A DNA stretch of 54,776 bases from a virus. Shown in pieces: positions 17,692 through 28,300 of this stretch. Position 1 is the stretch's first letter; each line of letters opens with the position of its first letter. The DNA lies in IMG/VR virus record IMGVR_UViG_3300013132_000063, positions 1 to 54,776 of that record; one strand, given 5' to 3'. A program made the position numbers and the translations under genes. A model generated the notes under the pieces. It did not search any database, had not been told where the DNA came from, and saw nothing but the letters and a program-made list of their open reading frames with translations.

Positions 17692-18660
17692 ATGCCAGCA
17701 ATTGATTTTCCCAATTCACCTACAGTAGGTCAGACTTTTAGCGCTGGCGGAAACGTCTGGCAATGGACTGGCACAGTTTGGCAAGTTGTTCGTGTTACTC
17801 CTACTGGTCCCACTGGTGCAACAGGTTTAACTGGTGCGACTGGACCTACGGGTCCTACTGGTTCTGCTGGTCAATTTACTGCTCAGGCTAATACTCCACC
17901 TGCGTCACCACTTGCTGGAGATGCGTGGTTTAACACTGAAGACGGAGCAGTTTATATCTACTATGACGACTACTGGGTAGAAATTGGAACCTCAGAGTTT
18001 GGTGGAGCAACTGGTCCAACTGGACCTGCTGGTGTAGCAGGAGCGGCTGGTCCAACTGGTCCAAGCGGTGGACCAACTGGTCCTACTGGTCCTGCTGGAA
18101 CTGGTGACACGGGTCCTACTGGCCCTGCAGGTGCTAATGGTGCTACAGGACCAACGGGTCCTGCCGGCGCAACTGGTCCGACAGGTGCAGGAGATACGGG
18201 TCCAACGGGACCTGCGGGAGGTACGGGTCCAACGGGACCTGCGGGAGGTACGGGTCCAACGGGACCGCAAGGACCACAAGGTGTTTCTATTACCTTCCAA
18301 GGTACAGTAGCAAGTGTTGGAAATCTTCCAAGTTCTGAAAACGATGTCAACGATGCTTACATTGTTGAAGCAGACGGAAATCTTTACGTCTGGGATGGTG
18401 ATTCTTGGAATGATGTTGGTCAGATTGTTGGTCCGATTGGACCTACTGGCGCAACAGGTCCTTCAGGCGTAGTTCAAACTATTTTTTATGGTTTAGATTT
18501 TGATGTTGCTGAAGGTAAACTATATGTAGATGATTATGTTGTTAATAGTTCTGGATATGTTTATAGTGAAGACTATGAAGAGTGGCTCTTGTCTGAAAAC
18601 ACTTTAACATTTTTATGGAATAATGATAAGCCTAGCCACCTTGCTCTGGAGGTAGAATAA
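17692..18660 (+). CDS. Collagen-like fibre with fused C-terminal adaptor domain
   Basis: A 322-residue protein with the shared IDFPNSPTV docking module, then collagen with more GPA triplets than its paralogs. It carries two inserts ([21 protein letters not shown] and [19 protein letters not shown], the latter nearly identical to one in the 14276 gene). The final 65 residues ([18 protein letters not shown]...[12 protein letters not shown]...LALEVE) match the whole of the separate small protein at 25085 in pattern and ending. That gene and this one are each followed directly by a CBM-repeat fibre gene. The domain therefore probably joins the fibre to the next protein. Confidence 0.87.
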   Translation: MPAIDFPNSPTVGQTFSAGGNVWQWTGTVWQVVRVTPTGPTGATGLTGATGPTGPTGSAGQFTAQANTPPASPLAGDAWFNTEDGAVYIYYDDYWVEIGTSEFGGATGPTGPAGVAGAAGPTGPSGGPTGPTGPAGTGDTGPTGPAGANGATGPTGPAGATGPTGAGDTGPTGPAGGTGPTGPAGGTGPTGPQGPQGVSITFQGTVASVGNLPSSENDVNDAYIVEADGNLYVWDGDSWNDVGQIVGPIGPTGATGPSGVVQTIFYGLDFDVAEGKLYVDDYVVNSSGYVYSEDYEEWLLSENTLTFLWNNDKPSHLALEVE

Positions 18661-21176
18661 TGGCCCGTGTTGACCTTGGTCGCCTTAGATTTGTATATCA
18701 AGGCGAGTATTCTGGTGCAACCGAGTACGAACTTAACGATGTAGTTAAGTATGGTGGCAATGTATACGTTTATAAGTATGCCACAGCCGCAACTGGTTAT
18801 GTCCCAACTAACACATCTTACTGGGACCTTATGGTTCCTGGTTTCAAATTTGAAGGCGTTTATGCTTCTGGAACTGCTTACCAGCCAGGAGATGTAGTTA
18901 CTTATGGTGGTTTAGCATATATTTGTATTCTTACCTCTACTGGTAATGCTCCTACTAATGCAACTTATTGGTCAACAATTGCTGAAGGTATTCAATTTGA
19001 AGGTACTTGGAGTAGTGGAACTAATTATCAAGAAAGTGATGTTGTAACTTACGGCGGCAATGTTTATATTGCTTTGCGAGACACTGTCGCAGATGAGCCA
19101 GATGTAAGCGCATCAGACTGGGCTGTTCTTACTGAAGGAATGAATTGGAGAGGCGCTTGGAGCGGCTCTGTTGTTTATTATATAAATGATGTTGTTGCTC
19201 GTGGTGGAATTACTTATGTTTGTTTAGTAAGACATACCTCTGGAACTTTCCAAACTGATTTATCAGCAAGCAGGTGGGCTGTACTTACTGAAGGATTTAG
19301 ATGGCGCGGTGAGTGGGCAGGAAACACTACTTACCTTATTAATGACCTTGTGTATTATGGAGTAAGCACATACAGAGCAAGTGCTGAATTTACTTCTGAC
19401 GCTACAACTTTTGAAGATGACGAAGATTGGGAATTATTTGCACTTGGTGCAGATATTCCATCTCAAGCATCAAACACTGGAAACTTTTTAAGTACAGATG
19501 GAAGCAGCCTTATCTGGGCTGAAGTAGATGCTTTTCCTTCTCAGGCAAATAATGCTGGCAAAATTTTAGTTACTGACGGAACTAACGTCTCTTGGTCAAC
19601 TACTGTAAGTGAACTTACAGCAAACGTAGGAAGCATCTCTGCTAAAACTGGATTATCAGCCGCAAATAATGCATTTACTGTTGATGGAGCAACTGCAAAT
19701 GTAAATACAACTGGTGAACTTAGCGTAACTGGTGAATCTACATTTTTGTCAACTACTTTTCACGGCGCAAATGCTGAGAGTTTTTCTAACTCAGCGTCGC
19801 TAACAAATCCAATTGCTGTTTTTAATATTAACGCAAATGATTATGCTCAAGTATCAATTCATAATAGCGGAACAAATGTTAATTCTTCCTCTGACTTAAT
19901 TATTTATACAAATGATGGTGACGATACCGCTGGTTGGATTGATATGGGTATTACATCATCTAACTTCAATGACCCTTCATTTACTATTACTGGTGCTCAT
20001 GATGGTTATATTTTTATGGAAGCGCCAATCAACGCAAGTGGAACTGGAAACTTAGTTTTTGCTACTGGCGGTAATGGAACAGAAAATAAAATTATTTTTG
20101 CTGCTGGTGGTTTGCAGAGCGATGACACTCAGATGGAGATTACTCCAGATGTAAATGTTCACGTTGAAATTGATACTCCTTCAACTAGCCCAACTACTGG
20201 TGCTTTCACCGTTGTGGGTGGCGTAGGTATTCAAGGTGATATGAACATTCAAGGAAATGTTGATATCGAGGGAACAATTACTTTTGGTGGTGGCGGAACA
20301 ACCGTTGAGACTCAGAACTTGGCTGTTACTGACCCGTTTGTATTTGTTGGTTCAGGCAATCAAGCAGATATTGTTGACCTTGCCTTTATTGGTGAGTACG
20401 CCACAACAATTTCAACAATTACTAGAACTGTAAGCAATAAAGAACTTACAAACAATGTAGCAACTTTGACTACAACTGCAGCACATACTTTCTTAGTAGG
20501 AGATGTTGTAGTAGTTACTGGAGTAGACGCCACATTCAATGGTACATACTCAATTACTGCTGTAACTTCAACTACATTTACTTATGCTAAGACTGCATCA
20601 AACGTAGCATCAGCAGTAGGAAGCGGAACTGCTGAAGTATCAGCACGACGCAAGTTTTCTGGTGTTGCTCGTGATGCTAGCGATGGGGTTATCAAGTTCT
20701 TCAAAGATGCCACTACAAAACCAACTACAACAGTTGATTTTGCTGAAGCAGGTCTTGCTTACGCAAGCATAAAAGTTCTTGGTATTGATGCTACAGGAAC
20801 AGTAACTCTTTCAAGTAATACATCTATTGGAGATGTAAGTTCTACAGAACTTGGGTATCTCAATGGTGTAACAAGTGCTATTCAAACTCAAATTGATAAC
20901 AAACAAAGTGTTGTAGCAAACGTAAGTGATACCGAGATTGGGTATTTGAATGGTGTAACTAGCCTTATTCAGACTCAGTTGGATGGAAAAATCAGTGCAT
21001 CTATTATCAATGCTGCTGGTGATTTGCTTATTGGCAGTGCTAACGACACAGTAGTTCGTCTCGGCATTGGTGCAAACGGCACAGTGCTCACAAGTGATGG
21101 AACTACCGCAACATGGGCTGCGTCAACTGGTGGCGGAGCCTCTCTATCATCTATCTTTATGTTAATGGGAGCGTAA
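18660..21176 (+). CDS. CBM5/12-repeat tail fibre (5 repeats)
   Basis: An 838-residue fibre translationally coupled to the previous gene (TAATG). Residues 1-270 hold five tandem units of about 45-50 residues with the pattern EG-x-Y-x-x-G-x-x-Y-x-x-x-DVVTYGG-x-x-YI...YW, typical of small chitin/carbohydrate-binding CBM5/12-like modules. The middle is beta-rich with an ISPDVNVHVEID..SPTTGAFTVVGG type segment and one NKELTNNVATLTT module (about 590-665). The C-terminus has GYLNGVTSAIQTQIDNK repeats, typical of trimeric phage fibre shafts. Likely receptor or glycan binding. It is a paralog of the 25326 gene. Confidence 0.87.
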   Translation: MARVDLGRLRFVYQGEYSGATEYELNDVVKYGGNVYVYKYATAATGYVPTNTSYWDLMVPGFKFEGVYASGTAYQPGDVVTYGGLAYICILTSTGNAPTNATYWSTIAEGIQFEGTWSSGTNYQESDVVTYGGNVYIALRDTVADEPDVSASDWAVLTEGMNWRGAWSGSVVYYINDVVARGGITYVCLVRHTSGTFQTDLSASRWAVLTEGFRWRGEWAGNTTYLINDLVYYGVSTYRASAEFTSDATTFEDDEDWELFALGADIPSQASNTGNFLSTDGSSLIWAEVDAFPSQANNAGKILVTDGTNVSWSTTVSELTANVGSISAKTGLSAANNAFTVDGATANVNTTGELSVTGESTFLSTTFHGANAESFSNSASLTNPIAVFNINANDYAQVSIHNSGTNVNSSSDLIIYTNDGDDTAGWIDMGITSSNFNDPSFTITGAHDGYIFMEAPINASGTGNLVFATGGNGTENKIIFAAGGLQSDDTQMEITPDVNVHVEIDTPSTSPTTGAFTVVGGVGIQGDMNIQGNVDIEGTITFGGGGTTVETQNLAVTDPFVFVGSGNQADIVDLAFIGEYATTISTITRTVSNKELTNNVATLTTTAAHTFLVGDVVVVTGVDATFNGTYSITAVTSTTFTYAKTASNVASAVGSGTAEVSARRKFSGVARDASDGVIKFFKDATTKPTTTVDFAEAGLAYASIKVLGIDATGTVTLSSNTSIGDVSSTELGYLNGVTSAIQTQIDNKQSVVANVSDTEIGYLNGVTSLIQTQLDGKISASIINAAGDLLIGSANDTVVRLGIGANGTVLTSDGTTATWAASTGGGASLSSIFMLMGA

Positions 21177-21180
21177 AACT

Positions 21181-21519
21181 ATGCCAACAGTATACAAAGT
21201 ATTAGGTCGCAAAGCATCAGCCGCGACCACAGAAGAGGAATTATATACAGTTCCTTCAGCAACAGAAGCAGTGGTTTCTACACTTGTTGTATGTAACCGC
21301 TCTGCTTCAGCACGCACATACCGAATTTCAATAAAGCCAACAGCAGCAACATCAATTGCTGATGAGCACTACATTGCTTATGATGTTCCAATTGCAGCCA
21401 ATGACTCAACTGCGTTGACTCTTGGTATCACTCTTGCTGCTAATAATGCAATTCGTGTCTATGCTTCAGCCTCATCTTCTTTAACTTTTACAGCCTTTGG
21501 TTCTGAAATAACCGCTTAG
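21181..21519 (+). CDS. Small jelly-roll-like virion protein
   Basis: A 112-residue protein with VLGRKASAATTEEELYTVPS, then ATEAVVSTLVVCNRSASARTYR and an AIRVYASASSSLTFTAFGSE ending. This all-beta pattern recurs in many phage structural proteins that sit beside fibres, as I recall them, probably with a jelly-roll fold. The proteins at 24163 and 24502 share the layout (N-terminal loop, TNKS/CNRS strand, DV-RV-AS strand). It probably decorates the fibre base or baseplate. The exact role is unknown. Confidence 0.65.
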   Translation: MPTVYKVLGRKASAATTEEELYTVPSATEAVVSTLVVCNRSASARTYRISIKPTAATSIADEHYIAYDVPIAANDSTALTLGITLAANNAIRVYASASSSLTFTAFGSEITA

Positions 21520-21546
21520 TTTTTAAAAGAAAGGACGTTATAGACA

Positions 21547-22458
21547 ATGGCTGTGTCTGGGTTTTCTGACTCTTTACTTAGCAGAAATTTTCCTAAATCA
21601 TTTTATTTTGCTAGAAAAGTTATTGTTGATTTTTTAGTTATTGGTGGTGGCGGAAGTGGAGGCGGTAGCGATGTTGGTGGTGGCGGTGGCGCAGGTGGTT
21701 ATAGAACTTCCTATGGAACTTCTGGCGGAAACAGTTCTGCTGAAGATAAATTAACATTTCTTGCTGGTACAACATATACAATTTCCATTGGTGGCGGTGG
21801 TAGCGGATTAACTTCTGCAGTTCAAGGAAATACTGGTACTAGTTCATCTTTATCTGGAAGTGGAATAACAACAATAACGTCTAATGGTGGCGGTGGTGGA
21901 GGAAAAGGAAACGGAAATAATTCCAGTAATGGAGTAGGTTTGTCAGGTGGTTCTGGTGGTGGCGGCGGCTGGGGTGGTCGTGCTGGAGGAAGTCCCACAA
22001 GTAATCAAGGATTTTCTGGAGGAACAGCAAATGGTACGCAGTCAGCATCTACTGGTTCTGGTGGTGGCGGCGGCGCTGGGGCTGCTGGTGAAAACGGACA
22101 AGGTACTCCACCTAACGGTCGAGGAGGAGAAGGAGGTAAGGGCCTTCCTTCATTTATAACGGGTTCTTATGTCTATCGTGCTGGCGGGGGAGGTGCTGGA
22201 GGAGACTATTATCCTGGAAGAGGTGGAGCAGGTGGTGGTGGAATTGGTGGCGTAAGTGGTGCTGGAACTTCTGCTGATGCTAATACTGGAAGTGGTGGAG
22301 GCGGTGCTAAAGGATTTGGAACTGGAAACTCTGGAGCAGGAGGTTCTGGACTAGTAGTTATCCGTGCATCTGTACAGGCTGCTTCAACAACAGGTTCTCC
22401 TTCAAATCCAAGTACAGGAATTTATATATTTACTGGGGACGGGAGTATTACTTTCTAA
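21547..22458 (+). CDS. Glycine-rich adhesin 1
   Basis: A 303-residue protein with a short N-terminal anchor (about 25 residues), the VDFLVIGGGGSGGG entry motif, a long Gly-rich body (GGGGAGGYRT, GGGGGGKGNG, GGSGGGGGWGG) and a closing strand SGLVVIRASVQ. This is the widespread phage glycine-rich domain, thought to pack polyglycine helices or sheets at adhesin tips; I recall a Pfam glycine-rich domain of this type. It probably binds host surface. It is followed by a paralog in an overlapping TAATG arrangement. Confidence 0.8.
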   Translation: MAVSGFSDSLLSRNFPKSFYFARKVIVDFLVIGGGGSGGGSDVGGGGGAGGYRTSYGTSGGNSSAEDKLTFLAGTTYTISIGGGGSGLTSAVQGNTGTSSSLSGSGITTITSNGGGGGGKGNGNNSSNGVGLSGGSGGGGGWGGRAGGSPTSNQGFSGGTANGTQSASTGSGGGGGAGAAGENGQGTPPNGRGGEGGKGLPSFITGSYVYRAGGGGAGGDYYPGRGGAGGGGIGGVSGAGTSADANTGSGGGGAKGFGTGNSGAGGSGLVVIRASVQAASTTGSPSNPSTGIYIFTGDGSITF

Positions 22459-23255
22459 TGGCTATTCGTAAACTTTCAACTTCAACAATTAAGTCTGGTG
22501 CAAAAGTATCTTCTGCCTGGGATAAAACTACCAACATATTAAGTGTTGAATTTCTTATTGTAGGTGGTGGCGGTGGAGGGTCAAAAAATAACTATGCTGG
22601 TGGTGGTGGTGGCGGAGGAGGAGTTGTTGAAGGAGTATTTACTCCAACTAAAGGCACTTCTTATGCAGTTGTTATTGGTAATGGTGGAACTGGCGCTACA
22701 TCTTATAATGCTGTTGGAACTGATGGACAAAGTTCTTCTATATTTGGAATTACAGCAGGTGGAGGAAATGGAGATAACCTTAATGAAAATCCTAGTGGCT
22801 CCCCTCAACTAACGTCACCAGGTTTTGGTCCAAGTGATGGAGAGGCTGCCTCTGGTGGTGGCGGTGCTGGAGGCGGCTCTACTGGAATTAATGGAGGACC
22901 TGGAATAGCGAGTTCAATTACTGGAAGTGCAGTTTTTTATGGTGGTGGCGGGGGAAGTGGAAGACGTAATGGAAGTCCACGCTCATCTGGTGGCACTGGT
23001 GGCGGTGGTGCTGGTTCAGATGCTGGAGGGGTAAATGCTGTTGCTGGTTCAAACAATACTGGTGGTGGTGGAGGCGGTGGAGCATCCTCTGGAGGTAATG
23101 CTGCTAATGGCGGTTCTGGAGTAGTTATAATTGCGTATCCAGACTCTTTTCCTGTACTTACATCTACAGACGCAGGGCTGTTTTATAGTCAACCACCACG
23201 TTCAGGTTATAGAGTTTATTCTTTTTATGGCGGCAGCGGTTCTATTGTTTTTTGA
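22458..23255 (+). CDS. Glycine-rich adhesin 2
   Basis: A 265-residue paralog of the preceding gene, starting inside its stop codon. It has the same entry motif (VEFLIVGGGGGG), a Gly/Ser-rich body and the closing strand SGVVIIAYPDSF. A short non-repeat C-terminus (QPPRSGYRVYSFYGGSGSIVF) resembles the end of the first copy (GIYIFTGDGSITF). The two are probably tandem duplicates that have diverged in the exposed loops, as expected for receptor-binding proteins. Confidence 0.78.
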   Translation: MAIRKLSTSTIKSGAKVSSAWDKTTNILSVEFLIVGGGGGGSKNNYAGGGGGGGGVVEGVFTPTKGTSYAVVIGNGGTGATSYNAVGTDGQSSSIFGITAGGGNGDNLNENPSGSPQLTSPGFGPSDGEAASGGGGAGGGSTGINGGPGIASSITGSAVFYGGGGGSGRRNGSPRSSGGTGGGGAGSDAGGVNAVAGSNNTGGGGGGGASSGGNAANGGSGVVIIAYPDSFPVLTSTDAGLFYSQPPRSGYRVYSFYGGSGSIVF

Positions 23256-23266
23256 GGAGTAGATAT

Positions 23267-23629
23267 ATGGCACACTTTGCAAAATTAAATGAAGACAACA
23301 ACGTGTTAGCAGTACATGTTGTAAATAATGATGTTATTACTGTTGATGGCAGCGAGTCAGAAGAAGCAGGTATTGACTTTTTAACATCACTACACGGATA
23401 TTCTTTGTGGAAGCAAACATCCTACAACGGAAGTTTCCGTAAAAACTATGCTGGAATTGGTTACACCTACGATGCTGGACGCGATGCTTTTATTCCTCCA
23501 AAACCTTTTGCGTCTTGGGTACTAAATGAGTCAACTTGCCAATGGGAAGCACCAACTCCAATGCCGACTGACGGAAAGCGTTATTCTTGGAACGAAGAAA
23601 ACCAAGAGTGGACTGAGATTGCAGGATAA
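23267..23629 (+). CDS. Conserved phage fibre-region protein
   Basis: ATG 23267 is chosen because GAGGAG at 23254-23259 lies 7 nt upstream. The product is 120 residues: MAHFAKLNEDNNVLAVHVVNN, then SLWKQTSYNGSFRKNYAGIG, YTYDAGRDAFIPPKPFASW and a terminal WNEENQEWTEI. I recognise this as a protein repeatedly found next to fibre and adhesin genes in cyanophages, pelagiphages and related marine or freshwater phages. I know of no established function. It may be a fibre assembly or structural protein. Confidence 0.7.
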   Translation: MAHFAKLNEDNNVLAVHVVNNDVITVDGSESEEAGIDFLTSLHGYSLWKQTSYNGSFRKNYAGIGYTYDAGRDAFIPPKPFASWVLNESTCQWEAPTPMPTDGKRYSWNEENQEWTEIAG

Positions 23630-23633
23630 ATAA

Positions 23634-24161
23634 ATGGCAATTGATTTTCCATCCTCACCCGCGCTCAACGAGCAGTACACCTATGGTGGACAAGTCTATG
23701 AGTGGAACGGCACTGTCTGGCGCCTTGTTCGTACATCAGCGGTTGGGCCTACTGGACCAACTGGTGCAAGTGGAACTGCGGGAGCAACTGGACCAACGGG
23801 TGCAAGTGGAACTGCGGGAGCAACTGGTGCGACTGGTGCTGCGGGAACCGCAGGTGCTACTGGTCCAACTGGACCAACGGGTGCAACAGGAGCGGCTGGA
23901 ACATCAGTAACAATTCTTGGAGAGTATGCAGATTTAGCAGCGCTACAAGCAGCACAACCAACTGGAAGTCCAGGAGATTCTTATTTAGTTGAATCTGGCG
24001 ACCTTTATGTGTGGTCTGCGAACACATCGCAGTGGGTAAATGTTGGTAATATTGAGGGACCGACTGGGCCAACGGGAGCCACTGGTGAGACTGGTCCTAC
24101 AGGACCCGCCGGTACTGCTTCAGATGCTGGCCTTGCTACTGCATGGTGGTTAGGAGTTTAA
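23634..24161 (+). CDS. Short collagen-like fibre protein
   Basis: A 175-residue protein, the smallest of the collagen set. It has the shared docking module (AIDFPSSPAL...QVYEWNGTVW), a short collagen stretch with GASGTAGATG triplets, one globular insert (SVTILGEYADLAALQAAQ...SYLVESGDLYVW, similar to those in the 8425 gene) and a brief second collagen run. It ends in ATAWWLGV, with no tip domain. It could be a connector or a truncated fibre whose tip is supplied by the following small proteins. Confidence 0.82.
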   Translation: MAIDFPSSPALNEQYTYGGQVYEWNGTVWRLVRTSAVGPTGPTGASGTAGATGPTGASGTAGATGATGAAGTAGATGPTGPTGATGAAGTSVTILGEYADLAALQAAQPTGSPGDSYLVESGDLYVWSANTSQWVNVGNIEGPTGPTGATGETGPTGPAGTASDAGLATAWWLGV

Positions 24162-24162
24162 C

Positions 24163-24489
24163 GTGGCTGCAATTGAACGTTTAGCAATTGTCAACCCTGC
24201 TGCTAACACCGCTAATGCTGCTTTTACAAGCGACAGTACTTTTTTGATTTCTGTTATCGCAACAAACAAGTCAACTACAAACAATGCCCTTATCTCTGTC
24301 TGGATATCGCCTCTAGGAGTTGATACAGAGGGTGACCGTGGTTATGTTGCCTATGAATTACCTCTTAGCGTTTCTAATACTTATGAGACTATCCGTTTTC
24401 CTGTTATCAATACAGATGTTGTTCGTGTTCAGGCAAGCACCGCAAATGTCTCCTTTATAATTGCTGGTATTGACCAGTTAGATGTGTGA
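24163..24489 (+). CDS. Small jelly-roll-like virion protein
   Basis: A 108-residue protein starting at GTG 24163, with TAGGAG a few bases upstream. All-beta pattern: FLISVIATNKSTTNNALISV, then GYVAYELPLSVSNTYETIRF and VVRVQASTANVSFIIAGID. It matches the 21181 protein and the outer parts of the 24502 protein in strand order. Probably a virion decoration or baseplate-associated component. The specific role is unknown. Confidence 0.6.
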   Translation: MAAIERLAIVNPAANTANAAFTSDSTFLISVIATNKSTTNNALISVWISPLGVDTEGDRGYVAYELPLSVSNTYETIRFPVINTDVVRVQASTANVSFIIAGIDQLDV

Positions 24490-24501
24490 GGGTAGGTAAA
24501 A

Positions 24502-25083
24502 ATGCCAGGATATGCTAGACAAACAAACACAGACACTAGCGGAGTTATCGCTACTACAACGGTTAGAAATGTCGGAGATTCGGAGCAATTACTCTATACC
24601 GCTACAAAGAAGTCTGAAGTTAGCGCAATTCAGGTAGCCAACCGTACAGGTGGGATTTTACCTATATCTGTATACGCAAAAAGAAGCGTCACCGCATCGG
24701 TGAGCAATAAGGCTTTGACCTCTAATGTGGCTACCCTAACGACCTCTGCTGCTCATAAACTTTTTATAGGAGATAGCGTTGTAGTTTCTTCTGTAGATGC
24801 TACTTTCAACGGCACTTATACAATTACCGCAGTACCTACAACCACTACTTTTAGATATGCCAAGACTGCCTCTAATGTAGCCTCAGCCGCAGTTAGCCCC
24901 GCTGGGACCGCTGCCGTTTCAGCAATTTTCTATCTAGCAAAGGATTTAAGAGTTGATAATGGAAGCAAAGCAAATATTGTTGATAGTCCATTTTCAGTAG
25001 TTGCAACTGATGCTTTATATGCTATTTCAGGAGTAGAAAACGCTTTTGATGTGATACTATCTATCCAGGAAGGTGTAGACTAA
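24502..25083 (+). CDS. Jelly-roll-like virion protein with an inserted module
   Basis: A 193-residue protein. The outer parts (EQLLYTATKKSEVSAIQVAN..ISVYAKR and AIFYLAKDLRVDNG..ILSIQEG) follow the same fold pattern as its neighbour. Between them, residues about 67-140 are an insertion of the NKALTSNVATLTTSAAH..FNGTYTITAVPT module found in other fibre and tail proteins here. The insertion replaces a loop without breaking the frame. Function is structural by context. Confidence 0.65.
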   Translation: MPGYARQTNTDTSGVIATTTVRNVGDSEQLLYTATKKSEVSAIQVANRTGGILPISVYAKRSVTASVSNKALTSNVATLTTSAAHKLFIGDSVVVSSVDATFNGTYTITAVPTTTTFRYAKTASNVASAAVSPAGTAAVSAIFYLAKDLRVDNGSKANIVDSPFSVVATDALYAISGVENAFDVILSIQEGVD

Positions 25084-25084
25084 T

Positions 25085-25324
25085 ATGGCTGATGACGTTC
25101 CAAGCATTGACGACATTGCTAATAAGACCTTTTACGGTTTTAAGTACAATGTTGATACTGCTCGCTTAACTGTAGAGAAAATCAATGATGGAAGTCCAGT
25201 ACGTCTACCCAACGCTGAGTTTGTAAGAGAAGATGACTACAAACACTGGCTTTGGACTCGTAATACTTTAGGTTTTAATTGGAATTCAAGTAACTTGACC
25301 CGCCTACTTTTGGAGGTAGTGTAA
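25085..25324 (+). CDS. Small adaptor protein (free-standing form of a fibre C-terminal domain)
   Basis: A 79-residue protein: TFYGFKYNVDTARLTVEKIN, then YKHWLWTRNTLGFNWNSS and RLLLEVV. The C-terminal 65 residues of the collagen-like protein at 17692 show the same pattern ([24 protein letters not shown]). In both places the next gene is a CBM-repeat fibre. It may mediate attachment of that fibre. A GGAGGT ribosome site for the next gene lies within its last codons. Confidence 0.65.
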   Translation: MADDVPSIDDIANKTFYGFKYNVDTARLTVEKINDGSPVRLPNAEFVREDDYKHWLWTRNTLGFNWNSSNLTRLLLEVV

Positions 25325-25325
25325 T

Positions 25326-28300
25326 ATGACACAAGTCATTGACTTGGGAAAACTCCGCTTCTATTGGGCGGGAGAATATAACTCAGAAACAGTCTACGAA
25401 GTAAACGATGTAGTCAAGTACGGTGGTAACGTCTACGTTTACACCTACACCCTCGCTGAAGCAGCACACACTCCAACAGATACTGGCTACTGGGCACTAA
25501 TGATTTCAGGTCTCAAGTTTGAGGGCGAATACAACAACGCTACAACTTATCAAGTTGGAGATGGCGTTGCCTACGGCGGTATTGTTTATATTGCTGTTGC
25601 TGACACTACTGGCAACCCTCCACCAAATGCTACATATTGGTCACAGTTTGCAGATGGTATTCAGTACGAAGGAAGTTATGCAGGGGGAACTACTTATCAA
25701 CTTAATGACGTTGTAACTTATGGCGGTAAGGCATATATCGCAACAGCACTTACTACTGGAAATGTTCCAACAAATGGTTCATATTGGAATCTTTTTGTTG
25801 ATGGTGTTCGCGGCCTGGGCAACTATGCAAACGGAACTGCCTATCTTCCAGGAGATATCGTTTCCTACGGTGGAAATGCTTATGTAAACATTCTTACAAG
25901 CACTGGAAATATCCCAACTAACGCAACTTATTGGACTCTTCTTAACTCTGGTATAAAATTTATTGGTGCTTATGACCCTGCAACTGCGTATAAAATTAAT
26001 GAAATTGTTACTTATGGCGCAAAACTTTTTGTTGCAATAGGTGCAACTACTGGCAATCTTCCAACTAACGCAACTTATTGGACTCAATTAGTTGATGGTA
26101 TTAGCGCAGAGGGTGTTTATAACTCTGGAACTGCCTATACTCCTGGAGACCTAGTTGCCTATGGCGCAAATATCTACAAATGTATTTTAGCAAGCACTGG
26201 AAATCTTCCAACTAACGCTACATATTTTTCTACTTTTATTACTTCTATTCAAAGCGCTGGCGCTTGGTCTAGCGCTACAACTTACTACTTAGGCGACCTT
26301 GTAACTTATGGTGGCGCTAATGTTTATATTGCTCTTCGTGAGACTGTAAATGATGCTCCAGATGTTTCAACATCTGATTGGCAAGCATTTCTTGATGGCA
26401 TAGATGCCAGAGGAAACTGGGCAACTTCTACCACTTACTACATCAATGATGTTGTAACTCGTGGTGGCTCAACTTATCGTGCTCTGGAGCGTCATGCTTC
26501 TGGAACTTTTGCTACTGACCTTGCTGCTAATAAGTGGGTTAAGTACAACTCAGGTATTCGCTGGAGAGGTGAATGGCAAGCCGCTACTGTTTACTTGATT
26601 GATGATTTGGTTTACAACGGCGTAAGCACATACATTGCTACTGCTGACTTTACTTCAGATGCTTCTGACTTTGACAATGATACTGATTGGGACTTGCTCT
26701 CACTTGGTGCTGACAACCTTCCTAGTCAGGCAGGAAATAATGGAAAGTTCCTTTCTACAAACGGAACTACCCCTGTCTGGGCTGATAGTGGAAGCCTAGA
26801 GTCTTTGACTGTTGGCGAAGGTCTTGAAGTTCTTGGAGACATTCTTTCTCGTGGAGATGTGACTGTCTCTTCTCGTCTTATGAACGTAGTGAACAAAATT
26901 AAGACTAATAACGTAGCAACTCTTACTACAGACGAAAATCACTACTTTGATGCTGGAGATAGCGTTGTAGTTGCTGGTATGGGTGCTGATTTTGATGGAG
27001 CCTACTCAATTAGTACAACTCCAACAGACACAACATTTACTTACACAAAGGCTGGAGCAAACGTAGGAACTGCTGCTGTATCTGGAGCAACAGCAACAGT
27101 AACAGGAGTATTTTCTACTACTGGAAGTGCAACTGTAGGTTCTAACTTAACTGTAACTGGAGATGCTAGCGTAACTGGAGATTTGTATGTTGGTAGCGGG
27201 GCTCAGAACTTTGAGAACACTGCTACTCTAACAAATACTATTGCTGTAGGTGCTGGAAATACGAACGCATTCGTACAGTTCTCAATTATTAACTTGAATG
27301 ATGGAACTGGTGCTTCTACTGACTTTATTGCCTATGCTGACAATGGAGAAAATGACAACGGCTGGATTGATATGGGTATCGCTTCCAGCACATTTGATGA
27401 TGCCACATATGGAATTACTGGTCCAAATGATGGCTACATCTTTATGTCTGCTCCTGCCCCAACCGCAGCAAACGTGTCAAACAAAGTTTTGACAGATAAC
27501 GTAGTAACACTAACAACAAGTGCTGCTCACGGCTTTAGTGCTTCTGATTCAGTAGCAATTACTGGCGTGGATGCTACCTTCAACGGTACTTACACAATCA
27601 CTTCTGTACCTACAGCAACAACATTTACTTACGCTAAGACTGCGGCTAACGTAGCAAGCGCTGTTGTAAGCCCTGTAGGTGTAGCAACTCGCTATACAGG
27701 TGAAGGTAACTTGGTATTGGCAACGGACTCCAGTGGTTCTGCTAACAAGATTGTTTTTGCTGCTGGAGGACTTGAATCAGGCACTGAGCAGATGAGCATT
27801 ACTCCTGATACTAACGTTCACATTGAAATTGCTACTTCTTCAACAAATGCCACAACTGGTGCTTTGACCGTTGTTGGTGGTATTGGAAGCAATGGCGATA
27901 TTTCAATCAACGGAACATTCCGTTCAGAAGACCCAATCTTCATTGGAACTGGCGCTGAAGCGTTTGAGACAAGTGGTGGATTGACTGATGCAATGATGGT
28001 TGTCAACAATGCTGACAACACCGCAGCAAGTTCATTCTCTCAGATTGCCTTCCGCAATACTGATGCAACATCTTCAACCGACATGATTGTCTACATGGAC
28101 AATGGTAATGACAACAATGGTTGGATGGGCATGGGTATTACAGGCTCACTCTTTGATGATGCCACATATGGAATTACTAACCCTGGCGATGGATATATCT
28201 TCCACGAAACAGTAAGCAATGCTTACACAGGAAATATGGTTTTTGCTACTGGCGCTGCTGGTTCTGAGAACAAGATTATTTTTGCCGCAGGTGGTTTTGA

